The translations under genes were made by a program, and so were the position numbers. Positions 1 to 15,000 of a stretch of 64,000 nucleotides of DNA are shown piece by piece (the stretch's first letter is position 1; each line of letters opens with the position of its first letter). The notes beneath the pieces are model-generated. The model saw only the letters and a program-made list of their open reading frames with translations, was not told the origin of the DNA and did not search any database. Source of the stretch: Pseudopyrenochaeta lycopersici (taxonomy: Eukaryota; Ascomycota; Dothideomycetes; Pleosporales; Pseudopyrenochaetaceae); the NCBI GenBank assembly GCA_003313425.1, contig NHZP01000014.1:62001-126000 (forward strand), read 5' to 3'.

Positions 1-3000
1 GCGACTTTAGTGCCAAATTACGCCATATCGACCTTCTCAGCGACCAAGACCGGGAGAAAATATCAACATGGAACAGCATTGTCCCTAAATCAGTCGAATC
101 TTGCCTCCATGAGCTAATTGAACGTCAAGTCGTGGCTTCTCCCAACGCTCTCGCAATCCAGGGCTCCGATGCCAGCTTTACTTTCAAGGAACTTGAGCGG
201 CTATCCGGAAAACTGGCGTGTCATCTTGTTGACACTTTCAGAGTTGGCCCGGGGACATTCGTACCATTCTGCTTCGACAAATCTGCACTTGCAGTCGTGG
301 CTATGTATGGTATCTTGAAGGCAGGCGGCGCTTGCGTCGCGCTCAACCCATACCACCCAATGGAAAGGCTTCAGAGCATCATCCACGAAGTTTCGCCGCC
401 TCTTATTCTCGTTGGTGCAGCACAACGCCAGAAATTCGACAATGCCCTTTGTGTAGACGAGGACTTTATCAGCAGCTTACCCGATCTTGACATTCACGCC
501 AACAGTGTTTCGCCAGCTGACCCCGCCTTCGTTGTATTTACCTCAGGCTCTACAGGGAAACCGAAGGGAATCGTTCTGGAGCATCACTCTCTCTGCACTA
601 GTGTCAAGGCTCACGGCAAGGTCCTTAGACTTGGGACCAGTTCGCGAGTTCTTCAGTTCTGTGCATACACTTTCGACGTCAGTATTGCTGAGATATTCAC
701 AACTCTCGTCCATGGTGGCTGCGTTTGCATTCCGACCGAAGCAGAAAGGATGGATGACCTGGCAGGCGCTATCAACCGCATGAACGTTAATTGGGCATAC
801 TTGACGCCAACTGTAGCTTCGCTTTTACCGCATCCCAACCAGCTGCCCACCCTAACAACACTTGCGCTGACCGGAGAGCCGATCAAGGCGGAAAACCTCG
901 CCATCTGGGCAAAGCACGTTCAACTTGTTAATATGTATGGCCCTGCAGAGACTACCATCTGGACCGCTGCCGCCACTGCCTTGAAGACCAACAGCGCGGT
1001 TTCCAATATCGGCTATGGCGTCGGCGCTCTCACCTGGATAGTGGAGGAAGACCATGACTTCCTCACGCCTGTTGGCTGCGTTGGCGAGTTGCTCATCGAG
1101 GGGCCCATTGTAGCCCGCGGCTATCTCAATGACAAGGCCCGCACTGATGCCGCGTTTATTGTCAACCCCAAGTGGGCCAACCAGCCAGGGCTGACGCGCA
1201 AGTTCTACAAAACTGGCGACCTAGTACGATACGCCGCCGACGGCTCCCTTCAGCTCTCCGGGCGCAGAGACACTCAGGTCAAGCTCCGTGGTCAGAGAAT
1301 CGAGCTCGCGGAGGTGGAAACCGCTCTGAAGCGACAGCTGAGTGCATCTCTTAGCGTTATTGATGTTGCAGTTGAGATGGTGACACTTTCTCAGCGATCA
1401 GCAGATCCCATCCTAGTGGCATTTTTCGCCGGCCACACGCATGCGGACTCTGACAGCCTCCTATCGACAGTGACTGATGAGCTCAGACTTGAGCTCGTTC
1501 GTGCTGAGACTAAAGTCATGCAAGAGCTACCACCGTACATGATCCCTAGTCTCTATATCCCGCTGCACCATATGCCCATGTCGGTCTCTGCAAAGCGAGA
1601 CCGCATGCAGCTTAAAGCGCTTGCTCGTAATCTGGATCAGAAGCAAATCAGCATGTACACTCTGGCGACAAAGATAACACAAAAGCGCGTCCCTTCGACG
1701 ACCATGGAGCAGGTCCTACAATCGTTGTGGGCAAGCACACTCGGCCTGTCTGCATCCTCCATTGGAGCTGACGACGACTTCTTCCGCGTCGGCGGCGACT
1801 CCATTGCGGCTATGCGACTCGCTAGCCGGATGCATGAGATTGGCATGACCTTAACCGTTGCGCAGATCTTTAAGAACCCGCAGCTTTGTGACATGGCATG
1901 CTCTATCACTTCAGGTAAAGAAGCTCAGGTCGTTGAGCCATTTTCCTTGATCTCCCAGGGTAGATGCTCCGAAAGCGCTCTAGAGGAGATGGCCACTCTC
2001 TGCGGTGTCAAGAGCGAGGCAATCGAGGACGCTTACCCATGCACCCCTCTTCAAGAGGGCCTCATGGCGCTGTCAGCCCGACAAGCTGGATCCTATGTCG
2101 CCCAGAACATTTTCTGCCTGTCTGATATTGATTCCTTGGACCTTCCCCGATTCCGCGATGCCTGGGAGACCACCGTCAAGGCGACTGACATCATGCGAAC
2201 CCGCATTGTCTATTCGGAAAATCTAGGCGCCTTGCAGGTGGTACTCAAGCAACCCGTTGCTTGGGAAGAGTCGCATTCACTAAATGACTACCTTGTCCAG
2301 GCCGCAAATGCAACCCAGACCTACGGAGGTCCTCTGGCACGCTTTGGGCTTGTCAAGGATGGCACGCAACTTCACTTCGTCTGGACAGCGCACCATGCTT
2401 TGTACGATGGAATCAGTCTTCCCATTGTTCTTGAACGGTTCCAGCAAGCGTACCAGGGCTCTGTGCTTCCTTCTGCGCCATCTTTCAATCGCTTCATCAA
2501 CTACCTGCAAAGCATCGAGCCTGCCGCCTGTACAAACTACTGGAACACCCAACTCAGTGGTGCCAGCCATTTCAGCTTCCCAGGAAAACTTTCTGCTGAG
2601 GTCCAGAACCCGTCCAGGGTAAAGAAGTCGGTGAAGCTTTGCGAACAGAAGACTAAATTCACCGCTTCCACAATTTTGCGGGCGGCATGGGCACTCCTTC
2701 TCGCGCAGTATTCCGACAGCGACGATGTCATTTTTGGAGCCACCGTTAATGGTCGTAATGCCCCTGTGGCTGGCATCGATCAAATCGTCGGTCCAACGAT
2801 TGCCACTGTGCCCATCCGAGTCTCCATCAACCGTGAAAGGAACATCGACGACTTTCTTACAGCCGTGCAAAACCAAGCGACGGAGATGATTCCGTTCGAA
2901 CAGATTGGTCTGCAGCACATTCGCCAACTTGGGACTGATGCGCAGGCCGCGTGCGACTTCCAGAATCTGCTCGTAATCCAACCGCGCGTCGCAGATGCCG

Positions 3001-6000
3001 ATATCGATGCCTCCCTTCTCAAGCTTTCGACCGCCGGAAATGACATCGTTCACCCTTATCCACTTGCCGTGGAGTGTAACATCGATGAAACTTCTGTCGA
3101 TCTCGTCATCGACCACGATCCTAGCGCTTTGTCTACCTATCAAGTCAACAGGATTGTCTACCAATTTGAGCACCTTATCAACCAGCTGCGCACAGCTGCT
3201 CCAAAACTCCGACTCAGCGAGTTGGAGCTCCTCTGCCCGCGTGATAAACAGCAGATCTGGGCCTGGAACGCTATTGAACCAGAGGCTGAAGAGACTTGTG
3301 TGCATCATGACGTGGAACGGATGGCTCGCAAGACGCCTAGAGCGCAGGCAGTTGATGCCTGGGATGGACAATTGACATACCGTGAGCTCGACTCAATGGC
3401 AACACGGCTCGCTCATCATTTGCTGGGGCAGGGAGTTGGGCCCGAAGTTATGGTGGCCATGTGCTTTGATAAGTCGATGTGGAATGTTGTCTCTATGTTG
3501 GCTGTTCTCAAGGCTGGAGGTGCATGCGTGGCTCTCAATCCCGAGCATCCCATGAGCAGGCAACGCATCATTCTCGACGACATCAACGCCAAAGTTCTGC
3601 TCGTGGCAACTAAACATAAGCACTTGTTCGAAGGCGAAGTCGGAAGCATAATAGCCGTGGATGCAGCATTCCTTCAGACCCTACCTGATATTCACAGACG
3701 CTGCTGCCCTGCAGTCAAGCCCGACAACGCTGCGTTTGTAGTGTTCACCAGCGGCTCGACAGGTAAACCGAAAGAAATCGTCCTTACTCACCAGGCCATG
3801 TCCACATGCACCCGGGAATTGAGCGCAGCGATGCACATCACTGCTTCCTCCCGCGTCTTCCAATTTGCGGCTCACACCTTTGATGTCTCGATTGGCGAAA
3901 TCTTTATCACACTGATGGTGGGAGGCTGTGTGTGCGTTCCATCGGACACGCAAAGAACTGAGCCGGGTCGAGCTATCAACATTTATAGCGCTAACTGGTG
4001 CTACTTGACGCCGACTGTTGCGTCGCTCGTCCAGCCTTCGGATACACCTACTCTGAAGACGCTTGCTATGGGCGGCGAGGCAGTGAAACAAGAACTAATT
4101 CACCAGTGGGCAGATCATGTCTTTCTCATAAACGTCTATGGCCCAGCCGAAGCCACCATATGGTGCACTGCCCAGACAAACCTGTCTTCCTCTACCTCTG
4201 CTGCCAACGTTGGCAGAGGCCTTGCTACCCTCACATGGATCGCTAATGTGCATGACCACAATCACCTCGTATCGATCGGCACTGTGGGAGAGTTGCTCAT
4301 AGAGGGCCCCCTACTGGCCAGGCATTATTTGAACGAGCCTGAGAAGACTGCAGCCGCCTTCATCGAAAATCCCGCCTTCCTCAAGGACAGCACGCGACCT
4401 CGACGACTTTATAAGACCGGTGACCTAGCCCGGTACAACTGCGATGGTACACTGGAAATCATGGGACGGAAAGACACGCAAGTGAAGCTATTCGGGCAGC
4501 GCATTGAGTTGGGAGAGATCGAATACCACCTTAAGCCACATCTCGAGCCTTTAGGTCTGAGCCAGCTCGCAGTTGAGATGGTCAAGCCGCGGCACGCTGG
4601 TCAGGCGCTCCTCGCTGCTTTCATTTCTGGTCCCTCTCAAGACCAGCAGCAGGGTACCAGCGAGGTCAGAGCACTAACTCTTTCCACATCTATGCGCGAG
4701 ACTCTTCTACGTGCCGATCGTGCACTCGCAGCTGTACTTCCTGCGTACATGGTCCCTTCCCTGTACGTCCCCCTCAGCGACATGCCACAAACCACCTCAG
4801 GTAAGACGGACCGCAAGCGGCTAAGGCAGCTGGCGCAGGATGACCTCTCAGCCGATGAGGTCTCTGGGTTCGGTCTGGCGAGCAACGACATTGTGCTCGT
4901 CTCTGAGGGCATGCAAAGCGTACTACACGACTTATGGACCGAAATCCTGGGCATTCCCGCCACGTCTGTTGGCGCAAACAGCAATTTTATGCGCCTCGGC
5001 GGAGACTCTATCGGTGCTATGAAGCTTGTAGCGGCGTCACGCAGCAGGGGTATTGCGATAAGCGTAGCTGATATATTCCGCCATCCTGTTCTCCAAGATT
5101 TAGCGGCGGTCATCACTGCTACAACAGATGCCGTGGAGTTTGATGAGACGGTAGAGGTAGTGGAGCGCTTCTCCCTGCTCACCGATGCGGACGCCCTTCC
5201 ACAAGACATCCATGATGCCGCATCGCAGTGCGGTGTCGATGCCTCTGCTATCCAGGATTTGTACCCAGCATCTGCGCTCCAAGAAGGCCTTCTGGCCCTA
5301 TCTGTCAAAGCACCGGGAGCATACATTGCGCAGCACTGTTTCGAACTACCGCAGAATATCGACCTTCAACGGTTTAAGAGCGCCTGGACTTGTGCTGTGT
5401 CAAACTTGGATATCCTGCGCACTCGCGTCATCTACTCATCACGGCTTGGATCGCTCCAGGTCGTCCTAAATGACAATATCGAGTGGCACAGCTCGGACTC
5501 TTTGGAAGACTGCCTTCGTGACGCTCAGCAGATGGCCGTAGAGTACGGCGGTGCCTTGACACGTTATACCTTGGTTGAGGAGGGAGGCAAAGTATTTTTT
5601 GTCTGGAATGTCCACCATGCCCTCTTCGATGGTGGGAGCATGCAGCTCATGATGCAAAAGGTGGAGGAAGCCTACGATAGCCTTCCATCCGAGCCCCAGA
5701 ATGATCGTTTCAACAGTTTTGTTAAGTACCTTGTTGATTCAGACATCTCCGCCGCGGAGGCATTCTGGAAGGCTGAGCTTGATGGTGCGAGTCCTCCCGC
5801 TTTCCCACCTCAGACGACCAACACTGAGCCGGACCGTCGCTCCTTCAACCAGACGGTAATGCTGTCAACCAACGCCACTGACCTCTCCTTCACCATCCCA
5901 ACTCTAATCAAAGCCGCTTGGGCCTTGATCTTGGCCCGATACTCGGACACGGATGATGTAGTGTTTGGCCTGACGCTTTCAGGTAGAAATGCGCCCGTGA

Positions 6001-9000
6001 GGGGAATCACAACCGTTGTCGGACCAACGATCACCACTGTGCCACTTAGGGTAAAGACTACTTCGGTTGCAAGCGTCCAGGAGTTTCTTGAGCGAATTCA
6101 GACTCAGTCAGCCAATATGATTCCTTACGAACACACAGGACTGCAGAAGATTCAGCGCTTCGCACCCCACTTCTCCGCAATTTGCGAGTTGCGCAGCCTC
6201 TTGGTAATACAGCCACGAATGGACCACGATGCCGACCACGATAAGCACAACATCCTGATCTTGAAGCCCGTAGATCATTTGCAGGAAAACTTCCACACCT
6301 ATCCGCTCGTCGCCGAATGCAACGTTGGTCGCTCCGGTATTGATGTGGAGTTTCAGTACGATTCCAATGCCATTGCGAGCACCCACATCGAGGACTTCTC
6401 TGCTCAATTCGTGCAGGTTCTGCGCGAGCTGATTGACGCTGCTTCCTTCAGGCCAGAAATGAGGGTTACCGACATCGAGATGGTCGGCCCTCTGGAGAAG
6501 AGCAAGATTATGTCTTGGAACAACGAAGAACCCGCCCTGGTGGAGTCCTGTGTCCACGAAATCGTTAGGCAACAAGCAACAAGGCGCCCAAACGCCCTCG
6601 CTGTGGATGGTTGGGATGCGACTTTCACCTACGCTGAGCTGGATCGCCTCTCAGAGCAGCTGGCGAACCACCTTTCATCTCTTGGAGTCGGCCCAGAGGT
6701 TCTCGTTCCGATCTGTCTCGATAAGTCTTCCTGGGCGGTTGTAGCAATTCTTGCTACACTGAAAGCTGGAGGAGGGAGTGTTGCGCTTAATCCGGCTCAC
6801 CCTACGGATCGCTTACAGACCATCCTGCGCGAAACGGCAGCCCAAATTGTTCTCGTTGGACCTCAGTATCGCGATATGTTCAAAGGCAAAGCCCAAGCGG
6901 TCATCATTGATGAGACGCTTCCCAAGAGACTACCGGTTTCTGATGGCTACAACACCCCCGAACGCACCCCGGCTCAACCAGGCAACCCTAGTTTTGTCGT
7001 CTTTACATCTGGTAGCACAGGCGTTCCAAAGGGTATTGTTGTTGAGCACAAGGCTCTTTGCTCCTCTGCGAGAGCGCACGGTGCAGCAATGCGACTCGAG
7101 GAAACGTCTCGTGTTCTCCAATTCGCAGCCTACACTTTTGACGTCAGCATTGGAGAGATGTTCTCCACTTTGATGCATGGCGGATGCGTCTGTGTGCCAT
7201 CTGAGAAGGATAGAATGGAGAACCTGGTGGGTTTTATCAACAAGTACAAGGTCAATTCCATGTATCTCACACCCACCGTGGCCAACCTTATGTATCCGGA
7301 GGATGTTCCCACGGTCGAAACGCTCTCCCTGGGCGGCGAGGCGCTTAGGCCAGAACACGTTACGAGATGGGCGGACAGTGTTTACCTCATTAATCTTTAC
7401 GGTCCCGCCGAGACGACTATTTGGTCCACTGGACTTACTGGCGTCTCATCAACCACGTCCGCGGCAAACATCGGCGTTGGTGTGGGTGGAAAGATGTGGG
7501 TTACCGAACCTCGCAACCCTGACCGTCTATGCCCTGTGGGTTGTGTCGGTGAGCTTCTTATCGAAGGCCCGATTTTGGCCAGAGGATACCTTAACGAGCC
7601 AGAAAAAACAGCGGCAGCGTTCATCGAAAACCCTCTCTGGACTCAGAACGAGCATTCCAACGCCACGCGCAGATTCTATAGGACTGGCGACCTGGTTCGA
7701 CATAACCATGATGGCACATTGGAGTTCATCGGACGACGCGACAACCAGGTCAAGATCCGCGGACAGCGCGTGGAACTTGGCGAAGTTGAGTCGCACCTCT
7801 CCGCTCATCCGAGCGTGCAACATTCAGCCGTTGTCATGCCACAATCAGGATACTTCGAGGGCCGCCTTGTTTCGGTTATGTCTCCCTGCCCAACACGCAA
7901 TGGTGCTGCTGATCTCCAGCTCATGAGCTCGGAAGAGCGCAAGACCGCAAATTCTTGGATTCAGGAGCTCGGCACTATCATCAAGGAGCACCTGCCCAGC
8001 TATATGGTGCCCACCATCTGGATCGCCGTTGAGAAACTCCCTATGAACACTTCGGGCAAGTTGGATAAAAAGGCTGTCAAGATTTGGGTTGAACGGTTGG
8101 ATGAAGACACATACAAGCAAATCACTTCTTCGACCGCTGAAGAAGACACGACAGTGGCGGAGAATGAGAGGGAGGCTCGCATCCAGCAGCTTTGGGCGAA
8201 TGTACTCAACGTCCCTCTGCACCTTGTGGCCATGAACCAGCCTTTTGTTGGCTTAGGCGGAGATTCAATCACCGCCATGCAACTAGTCAGCCTCTTCCGA
8301 TCTGAGAAACTCGGCAAGGTCACCGTCAAGGATATCCTCCAGAGCCAAAATATTTCACAGCTCGCCGCCCTGACGGAGCCTCTCAAGCAGTCCAAGCTCG
8401 CGGTCGCGGACGAGCTTGAAAAGCCTTTTGACCTCACACCCATCCAGCAACTGTATTTCTCCATCGCCCCGCAAGCCAATACCATGTTTCATCAGAGTCT
8501 AGTTCTGCGCATCACCAGGGCTACCGAGCCTCAACGGATCGTGGCAGCGGTGAACGAGCTTGTTCGCCATCATTCAATGCTGCGTAGCAGATTCATCAGG
8601 TCTTCCGCCGGCAAATGGACGCAGTTCATCAGCCCTGATACAGCAGGCTCCTATCGCCTCATGTCTCACGAAATTACAGATATCTCTGAGACTATGCAGC
8701 TCATGACTGCCGCGCAGACGAGTCTCAATGTTGAACATGGCCCGATGCTGGCCGTGGATATCTACAATATGAAGAACGCCGGGCAAGTCCTATTCGTTTC
8801 TGCTCACCATCTCATTATGGACTTGTTCTCTTGGAGAGTACTTCTTGTGGATCTGGAAACACTGCTTGGAGGCGGTCGCCTCGCTACTGAAAAGCCATTT
8901 CCTTTCCAGGTCTGGAGCAAGCTTCAAGCCGATTACGCTCGTGAGCATTTGTCACCCAACAAGGTACTGTCCGCCCCATTCGACATCCCTACAGCAAACT

Positions 9001-12000
9001 TCGAATACTGGAGAATGGAGAACAAGCCAAACAGAGCCTCAGACGTCGTCCGCCGCGCGATTTCATTGGATGTGGCTACGACAGCCAGTCTTCTCGGAAA
9101 ATGCAATCAAAGCCTTCGGACGGAGCCACTTGATATTTTCCTCGCTGCGCTGGTCTTATCCTTCTGTCGCACATTTCCTGACCGGGCGGCGCCTCCAATC
9201 TACAGTGAGAGCCACGGACGTGAGGCATGGGATGCCGATATGGACCTTTCCCGGACGGTGGGATGGTTTACCACCATCGCTCCAACCTATGTTGCCACAA
9301 CAGCTAGAGATAGCATTTTCGAAACCCTCCGCCGCATCAAAGACACCCGCAGGCAGACTCGTGCTAATGGCTGGGAATACTTCTGCTCCAGATTCCTAAA
9401 CTCGGAAGGCGTCTCTGCCTTCAAGGAGCACTGGCCGATGGAAATTCTTTTCAATTACCAAGGCCAATACCAACAGCTCGAGCGCAGTGACTCTCTTCTC
9501 AAATTTGAGACGCTGCCCATGCCGGAATTGGGCGGCGACATGGAACGCGTTGCACTTTTCGAGATCCAGGCATCGATTATTCAGGGCTCCGCACAATTTT
9601 CTTTCGCCTACAACAGCAATATTCCAATGCGGTCTAGAGTGCGGGAGTGGACCGACGCCTTCGAGATGGTTCTCCACGAGACAGTGCTCTACATGGAGTC
9701 ACGCACCGCCGAGCCCACGCTTTCTGACTTCCCGCTGCTCCCCTTCACATATGACAGTTTGGACAGGCTGATGAAAGAGCGGCTGCCCGCCATGGGAATG
9801 GAGTCGTTTAGTGAAATTGAGGATGCTTACCCGTGCTCTCCAATGCAAGAGGGCATCATGATCAGCCAAGAGCGTATGCCAGGCGCTTACGAACTGGTGG
9901 TAAACGCTGAAGTGGTCTCGACACACCCGCGCATCTCAGTGTCGATTGCGCGCCTCAAGCTCGCGTGGCAGGAGGTCGTCAACCGTCACACGATGCTCCG
10001 CACTGTCTTCTCCAGGGCAGTGGCGCCAGGTAGCCTGTTCATGCAGGTGGTACTGAAATGCATGGACGCCAGCATCTCGCACTTAAAGTGCGACGACGAT
10101 ATCGCCCAGGTCGCCCTCGAGGCTGAACCTGGCCTGGACAGAAGCGGTATGAAGCCTCTGCACCATCTGACGCTATGTGAGACGTCATCTGGCAAGGTTT
10201 TCTGCAGGCTCGTAATTAGTCATGCCCTAACTGACGCGGCTTCGAATGCCGTTCTGTTCCGGGACTTCACCGCAGCATACGAAGGAAGGCTGACAAACAT
10301 GGGTGCGGTGACGCCCTACCGCGATTATATTCACCACCTCAATGGACTGTCTAACGAAGACAGTCTTGGCTACTGGAAGACTCATCTAGCAGATGTAGCT
10401 CCATGTATCTTTCCTATCATTGGCGGCGGAGAGAAAGAGGGTGATGATACAGAGGAGATGAAGTTGCATATCAGCTCGCTACCAGCATTGCGCAGCTTCG
10501 CTAAGGCGAACAACCTGACGCTCAACAGCCTCTTTCAGGCTGCATGGGCGCTAGTTCTTCGCGTCTTCACGGGTGCCGAGGACGTGTGCTTCGGCTTCCT
10601 GTCATCCGGGCGTGATGTGCCCATCGACGGCATCGACAATATTGTTGGACCCTTTATCAACATGATGGTCTGCCGGAGCAATGCCGCCGCAGAAACAACC
10701 CTGCTTGCCATGGTCGAGGGCGTGCAGCACGGCTTTGCAAACAGTCTACAGCACCAGCACTATTCGCTAGCCAAGATTCAGCGAGCTTTAGGCCTAGGTG
10801 GCCAGCCGCTGTTCAATACCGCCATGACCTTCATCCCGGATTCAGGAGCGGAGGGAGCGAGGAAGACAGAGATTATATTTGAGGACAGAGGAGGACAGGA
10901 CCCCACAGAGGTAAAGTATCCCATATCTCTCCTTCCCCAAAGTGTCATCTGACAGACTATTCCACAGTATGACGTCGGTATTGTAGTACTTGCTTCCGAC
11001 AAGAAGGTTATGGCCAACCTCAAGTACCGCACTTCGCGCATGTCCGCCACTCAGGCCCGCAACGTTGGCTTCGCATTTAGCAAGGCCTTAGAGAACCTGT
11101 GCACCTCTCCACAGAGCTTGCTTGGTGAACTGGACCTGTTCGCTGAGGGTCATCGCGAGCAGGTGTGGGCATGGAATTCGGTTTCGCCGGCGCCTGTGGA
11201 TATGTGCGCGCACGACGAAATCATAAAGAGAACAGCCGAATTCCCTGATTCTCCCGCCATTTGTGCCTGGGATGGCAGTTTTACATATAGTGAGCTGGAC
11301 GATGTCACTAACCGCCTTGCACACCACCTCATTTCCCTTGGCGTTGGGCCAGAAGTTGTTGTTCCTCTTTGCTTCGAGAAGTCTGTATGGGCCGTCGTTG
11401 CCATGACTTCAGTCGTCAAGGCTGGCGGCGCAGTACTTTTCCTTGACCCCAGTCACCCGCAAGAGCGGAGACAATTCATCATGAGCCAGGTATCCGCCAA
11501 GCTCGTCCTGGCATCATCGCAACACTCGGACCTCTTCACTTCGATAATCGGCACGCTGACTATCAACGACGACATGATGCGTTGCTTACCCATCCGCGCC
11601 GGTTCTCCAAACTCAGACGTCAAGCCCTCGAGTCTGATGTATGTTATTTTCACATCCGGATCTACGGGGACACCCAAAGGTTGCATGGTGGAGCATCGTA
11701 ACTTCTGCAGCGGCGTCATGTACCAAAAGCCGCTGACCATCTCCATCCAACGGCAGGACAGGGTGCTCCAGCTTGCGTCCTACAGCTTTGATGTCAGCAT
11801 CATGGAGACATTTACCGCCTTGATGAATGGTGCCTGTGTTTGCATTCCGCACCAAACCGCCGTATCCACCTCTGTAACTTCAGTTATCAACGACATGAAG
11901 GCCACTTGGGCCTTCCTCACACCTTCGCTGGCCCGTGTCATCAACCCCACAGATGTCAGCAGCATGCGCTCGATTGTGCTTGGAGGCGAGGCGCTCTCGC

Positions 12001-15000
12001 GCGCCGATGTCTCCAAATGGGCCGATGCCGTGCAGTTGACCAATGGCTACGGACCATCCGAGTGCTCAATCGCCGCGACCTGCAACCCAAACCTGAAGAT
12101 TGGCTCCGATCCACTCAACATTGGTGCGCCCATGGGCGGTCTTTGCTGGGTTGTGGATGCCGCCAATCATGACAGGCTGGTTCCTATTGGCGCCGTTGGC
12201 GAACTCCTTGTCGAAGGTCCCATTGTCGCCCGCGGCTACCTTAAGAACGCTGAGAAGACGGCAGCGGTATTCATCGAGAACCCCGCGTGGCTTAAAGGCA
12301 AGAAAGGATCGGAATCCCGCCGTATGTACAAGACGGGTGACCTAGTCCGCCAGAACCCCAACGGCACCATCAACTTCGTGGGACGCAAGGACGACCAGGT
12401 TAAGCTTCGTGGTCAACGCATTGAGTTGGGCGAGATTGAACATCATCTGCACTCGGACGCCAGAATCCATCATTCCATGGTTCTGCGCATCGTGAAAGGG
12501 CCCCTGAAGGGCCGTCTGGTGGCCGTGCTGACGCTTAGAGACATCACCGAGGAGAAAGAGGTGGGTGATGGGATTGCCTTGCTCAGCAAGGATCTTATGC
12601 ATGCTGTAGGCGTGCAATTTGGTGGGCTTCGTGACGCCCTAGCGGACCACGTCCCCGAATACATGGTGCCGACGACTTGGATAGCGCTACAGAGGATGCC
12701 ACTCACAGCGTCTGGCAAGCTAAACCGCGTCGCAGTCAAGTCTTGGTTGGACAAAATGGATTCTGAGACTTATATGCGAGTGAACGAGGCTGTGGTATCT
12801 AACGAGGAGGAGGAAGGCAATGCGGCACCAAAGTCAGCTGTGGAGGCTATCATTCAAAAAGCCTATGGCGAAGTTCTTGGCATGCGGCCAGAGGAGGTAA
12901 GGATCCTGAGTCTATGTTAGGAGACCCGAGAACTATGCTGACATGTAACAGATGCACACAGGGCTCTCGTTCCTCAGTTTGGGCGGCGACTCGATTTCCG
13001 CTATGCAGGTGATCAGCCAGCTCCGCGAACAGAACATCACCGTTTCAATCCGTGATATGCTGCGCAGCAAGAACATCACAGAGCTCGCTGCTTTGGCGAA
13101 GTCAACGGAAGCGGCTGTTTTATCAACACCTGTTGAAACGATAGACACGCTCTTCCCACTGTCGCCTGCCCAGAGAATGTTCTTCGAGATGACATCAGAT
13201 CCCAAGATGCAATTCAACCAAAGTTTCACTCTCCGCTTGAAGACTGCCATCTCGCCTATTGCTCTGGAGAAGGCAATTCAAACAATCATCCAGAGGCACT
13301 CGATGCTGCGCTCCCGCTTCCGACGCGTCAATGGGAGCGAATGGGCTCAACTCATTAGCTCCGATGTTTCAGGTTCATACGACTTCAGAGTCCAGCACTC
13401 GGCTACGATTCACGGTCTGCTATCCGTAGCGAATGACATGCAGAGCAGCTTAGATATCGAGCACGGTCCAATACTCGGTGCTGGCTCATTTACTGTCGAC
13501 GGCGAGGGCCAGCTTCTTTACCTTGTGGCTCACCACCTGGCTATTGACCTGGTATCATGGCGCATCATCATGGCTGATCTTGCAGAGCTTATGCAAGGAC
13601 GCCAAGGCAGTCAAGTCCCGCCGTTCCCTTTCCAGGCATGGAGCCAGCTACAGGCAGACGAAGCGCGCGACCGGCTTAGCCCTACCAAAGTGCTGCCATT
13701 TGAGGTGCCCGCAGCAGACTACAGCTTCTGGGAAATGCAAAATGCAGCAAACCCATACAGGGACAATGTCGAGCTCGGCTTCAAGCTAGACTCGAACACG
13801 ACAGCGATGCTGCTTGGAGGCTGCAACAAGGCCTATGGTACCGAACCAGTTGACGTTTTCCTAGCGGCTCTCATCCACTCCTTCGTGCAAGCTTTCCCAG
13901 AGCGTGCACCCCCAGCGGTATTTAGCGAAAGTCACGGCCGAGAGCCGTGGAGTTCCGACATCGATCTGTCCAGGACTGTAGGTTGGTTCACGGCTATATC
14001 TCCTATCTTCTTGGCCGGCGGTGCCGACGTAGTGGACCTCGTCCGCCAGGTCAAGGACATGCGTCGTAGTGTGCCTGGCAAGGGCAGGCCCTACTTCACG
14101 TCGCGCTACCTCAATCCTCAGTGCCGTGACGCGTTCAAGAAGCACTGGCCGGTTGAGTTGCTATTCAACTACCATGGTCTCTACCAACAGCAGGAGCGCG
14201 AGGACTCAGCGTTCGAAATTGTGCCCCTCACGCCTGACGACTTCAGCAAGGATCTGCGCAGACTGGCCCTCTTCGACGTATCGGCTACCGTCTCTCACGG
14301 CATCGCTGAGTTTTCTATGACGCACAGCCGCGATATTGCACACCAAGCTCGCATCGCTCAATGGATGTTGGCGTTCAAGGACTCACTGTGTCGCGCTACT
14401 ACCGAACTCGCCGCCATAGGCTCCGAACAGAAGACACTTAGCGACTTTGCACTGCTGCCATTTCGCCACTTTGCCAGCGTTGACGCACTAGAGCAGCAGC
14501 TCCGCACCATAGGTGTCAGCAGCATTGCCGACATCGAGGATGTCTACCCATGTTCGCCCATGCAAGAGTCCATGCTTGCGGCGCAGACCCTCGGTCACGG
14601 CTACTACCAGATCTGCAATGTCTTCGAGCTCCCAGGTACCGTTAATGTGCCTCGCCTGCACCGCGCCTGGCAGGCTGTCGTTGACCGCCATCCCATCCTG
14701 CGAACTACATTCCTCCCGTCGTCATCGGGATCCTTCTCCCGTTCTTTGCAGGTAGTCCGCCGTCGAGGGGTCCAAGCTGCACGCATTCAGCATGTCAGTG
14801 ACGTGCCTGTCAACAGTGCCGCAGAGCTGACCGCCGTTTGTCCACCACTGCTACCCAAGGACCTGGACCACGGAAACCAGCCCGCCGCGTCCCCGCACTG
14901 GCTCACAACAGGCATCAATGACGATGGTACACGCGTGCTTCTGCGCGCCGAGATGTCGCACACGCTAATCGACGGCGCCAGCCTGCAAACTTTAGTGCGC

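Noticed and set aside
132..134. ATG as the NRPS start
   Set aside because: The frame is open to the left edge and reads a normal pre-A linker (LLSDQDREKISTWN) upstream, so the gene starts outside the window.
2280..3371. 363-codon frame on the minus strand
   Set aside because: It lies inside the NRPS C1/A2 region, has no motif, and is the antisense shadow of GC-rich codons.
4637..5326. 229-codon minus-strand frame
   Set aside because: Antisense to the conserved A2/T2/C2 domains of the NRPS; Ser/Arg-rich without motifs.
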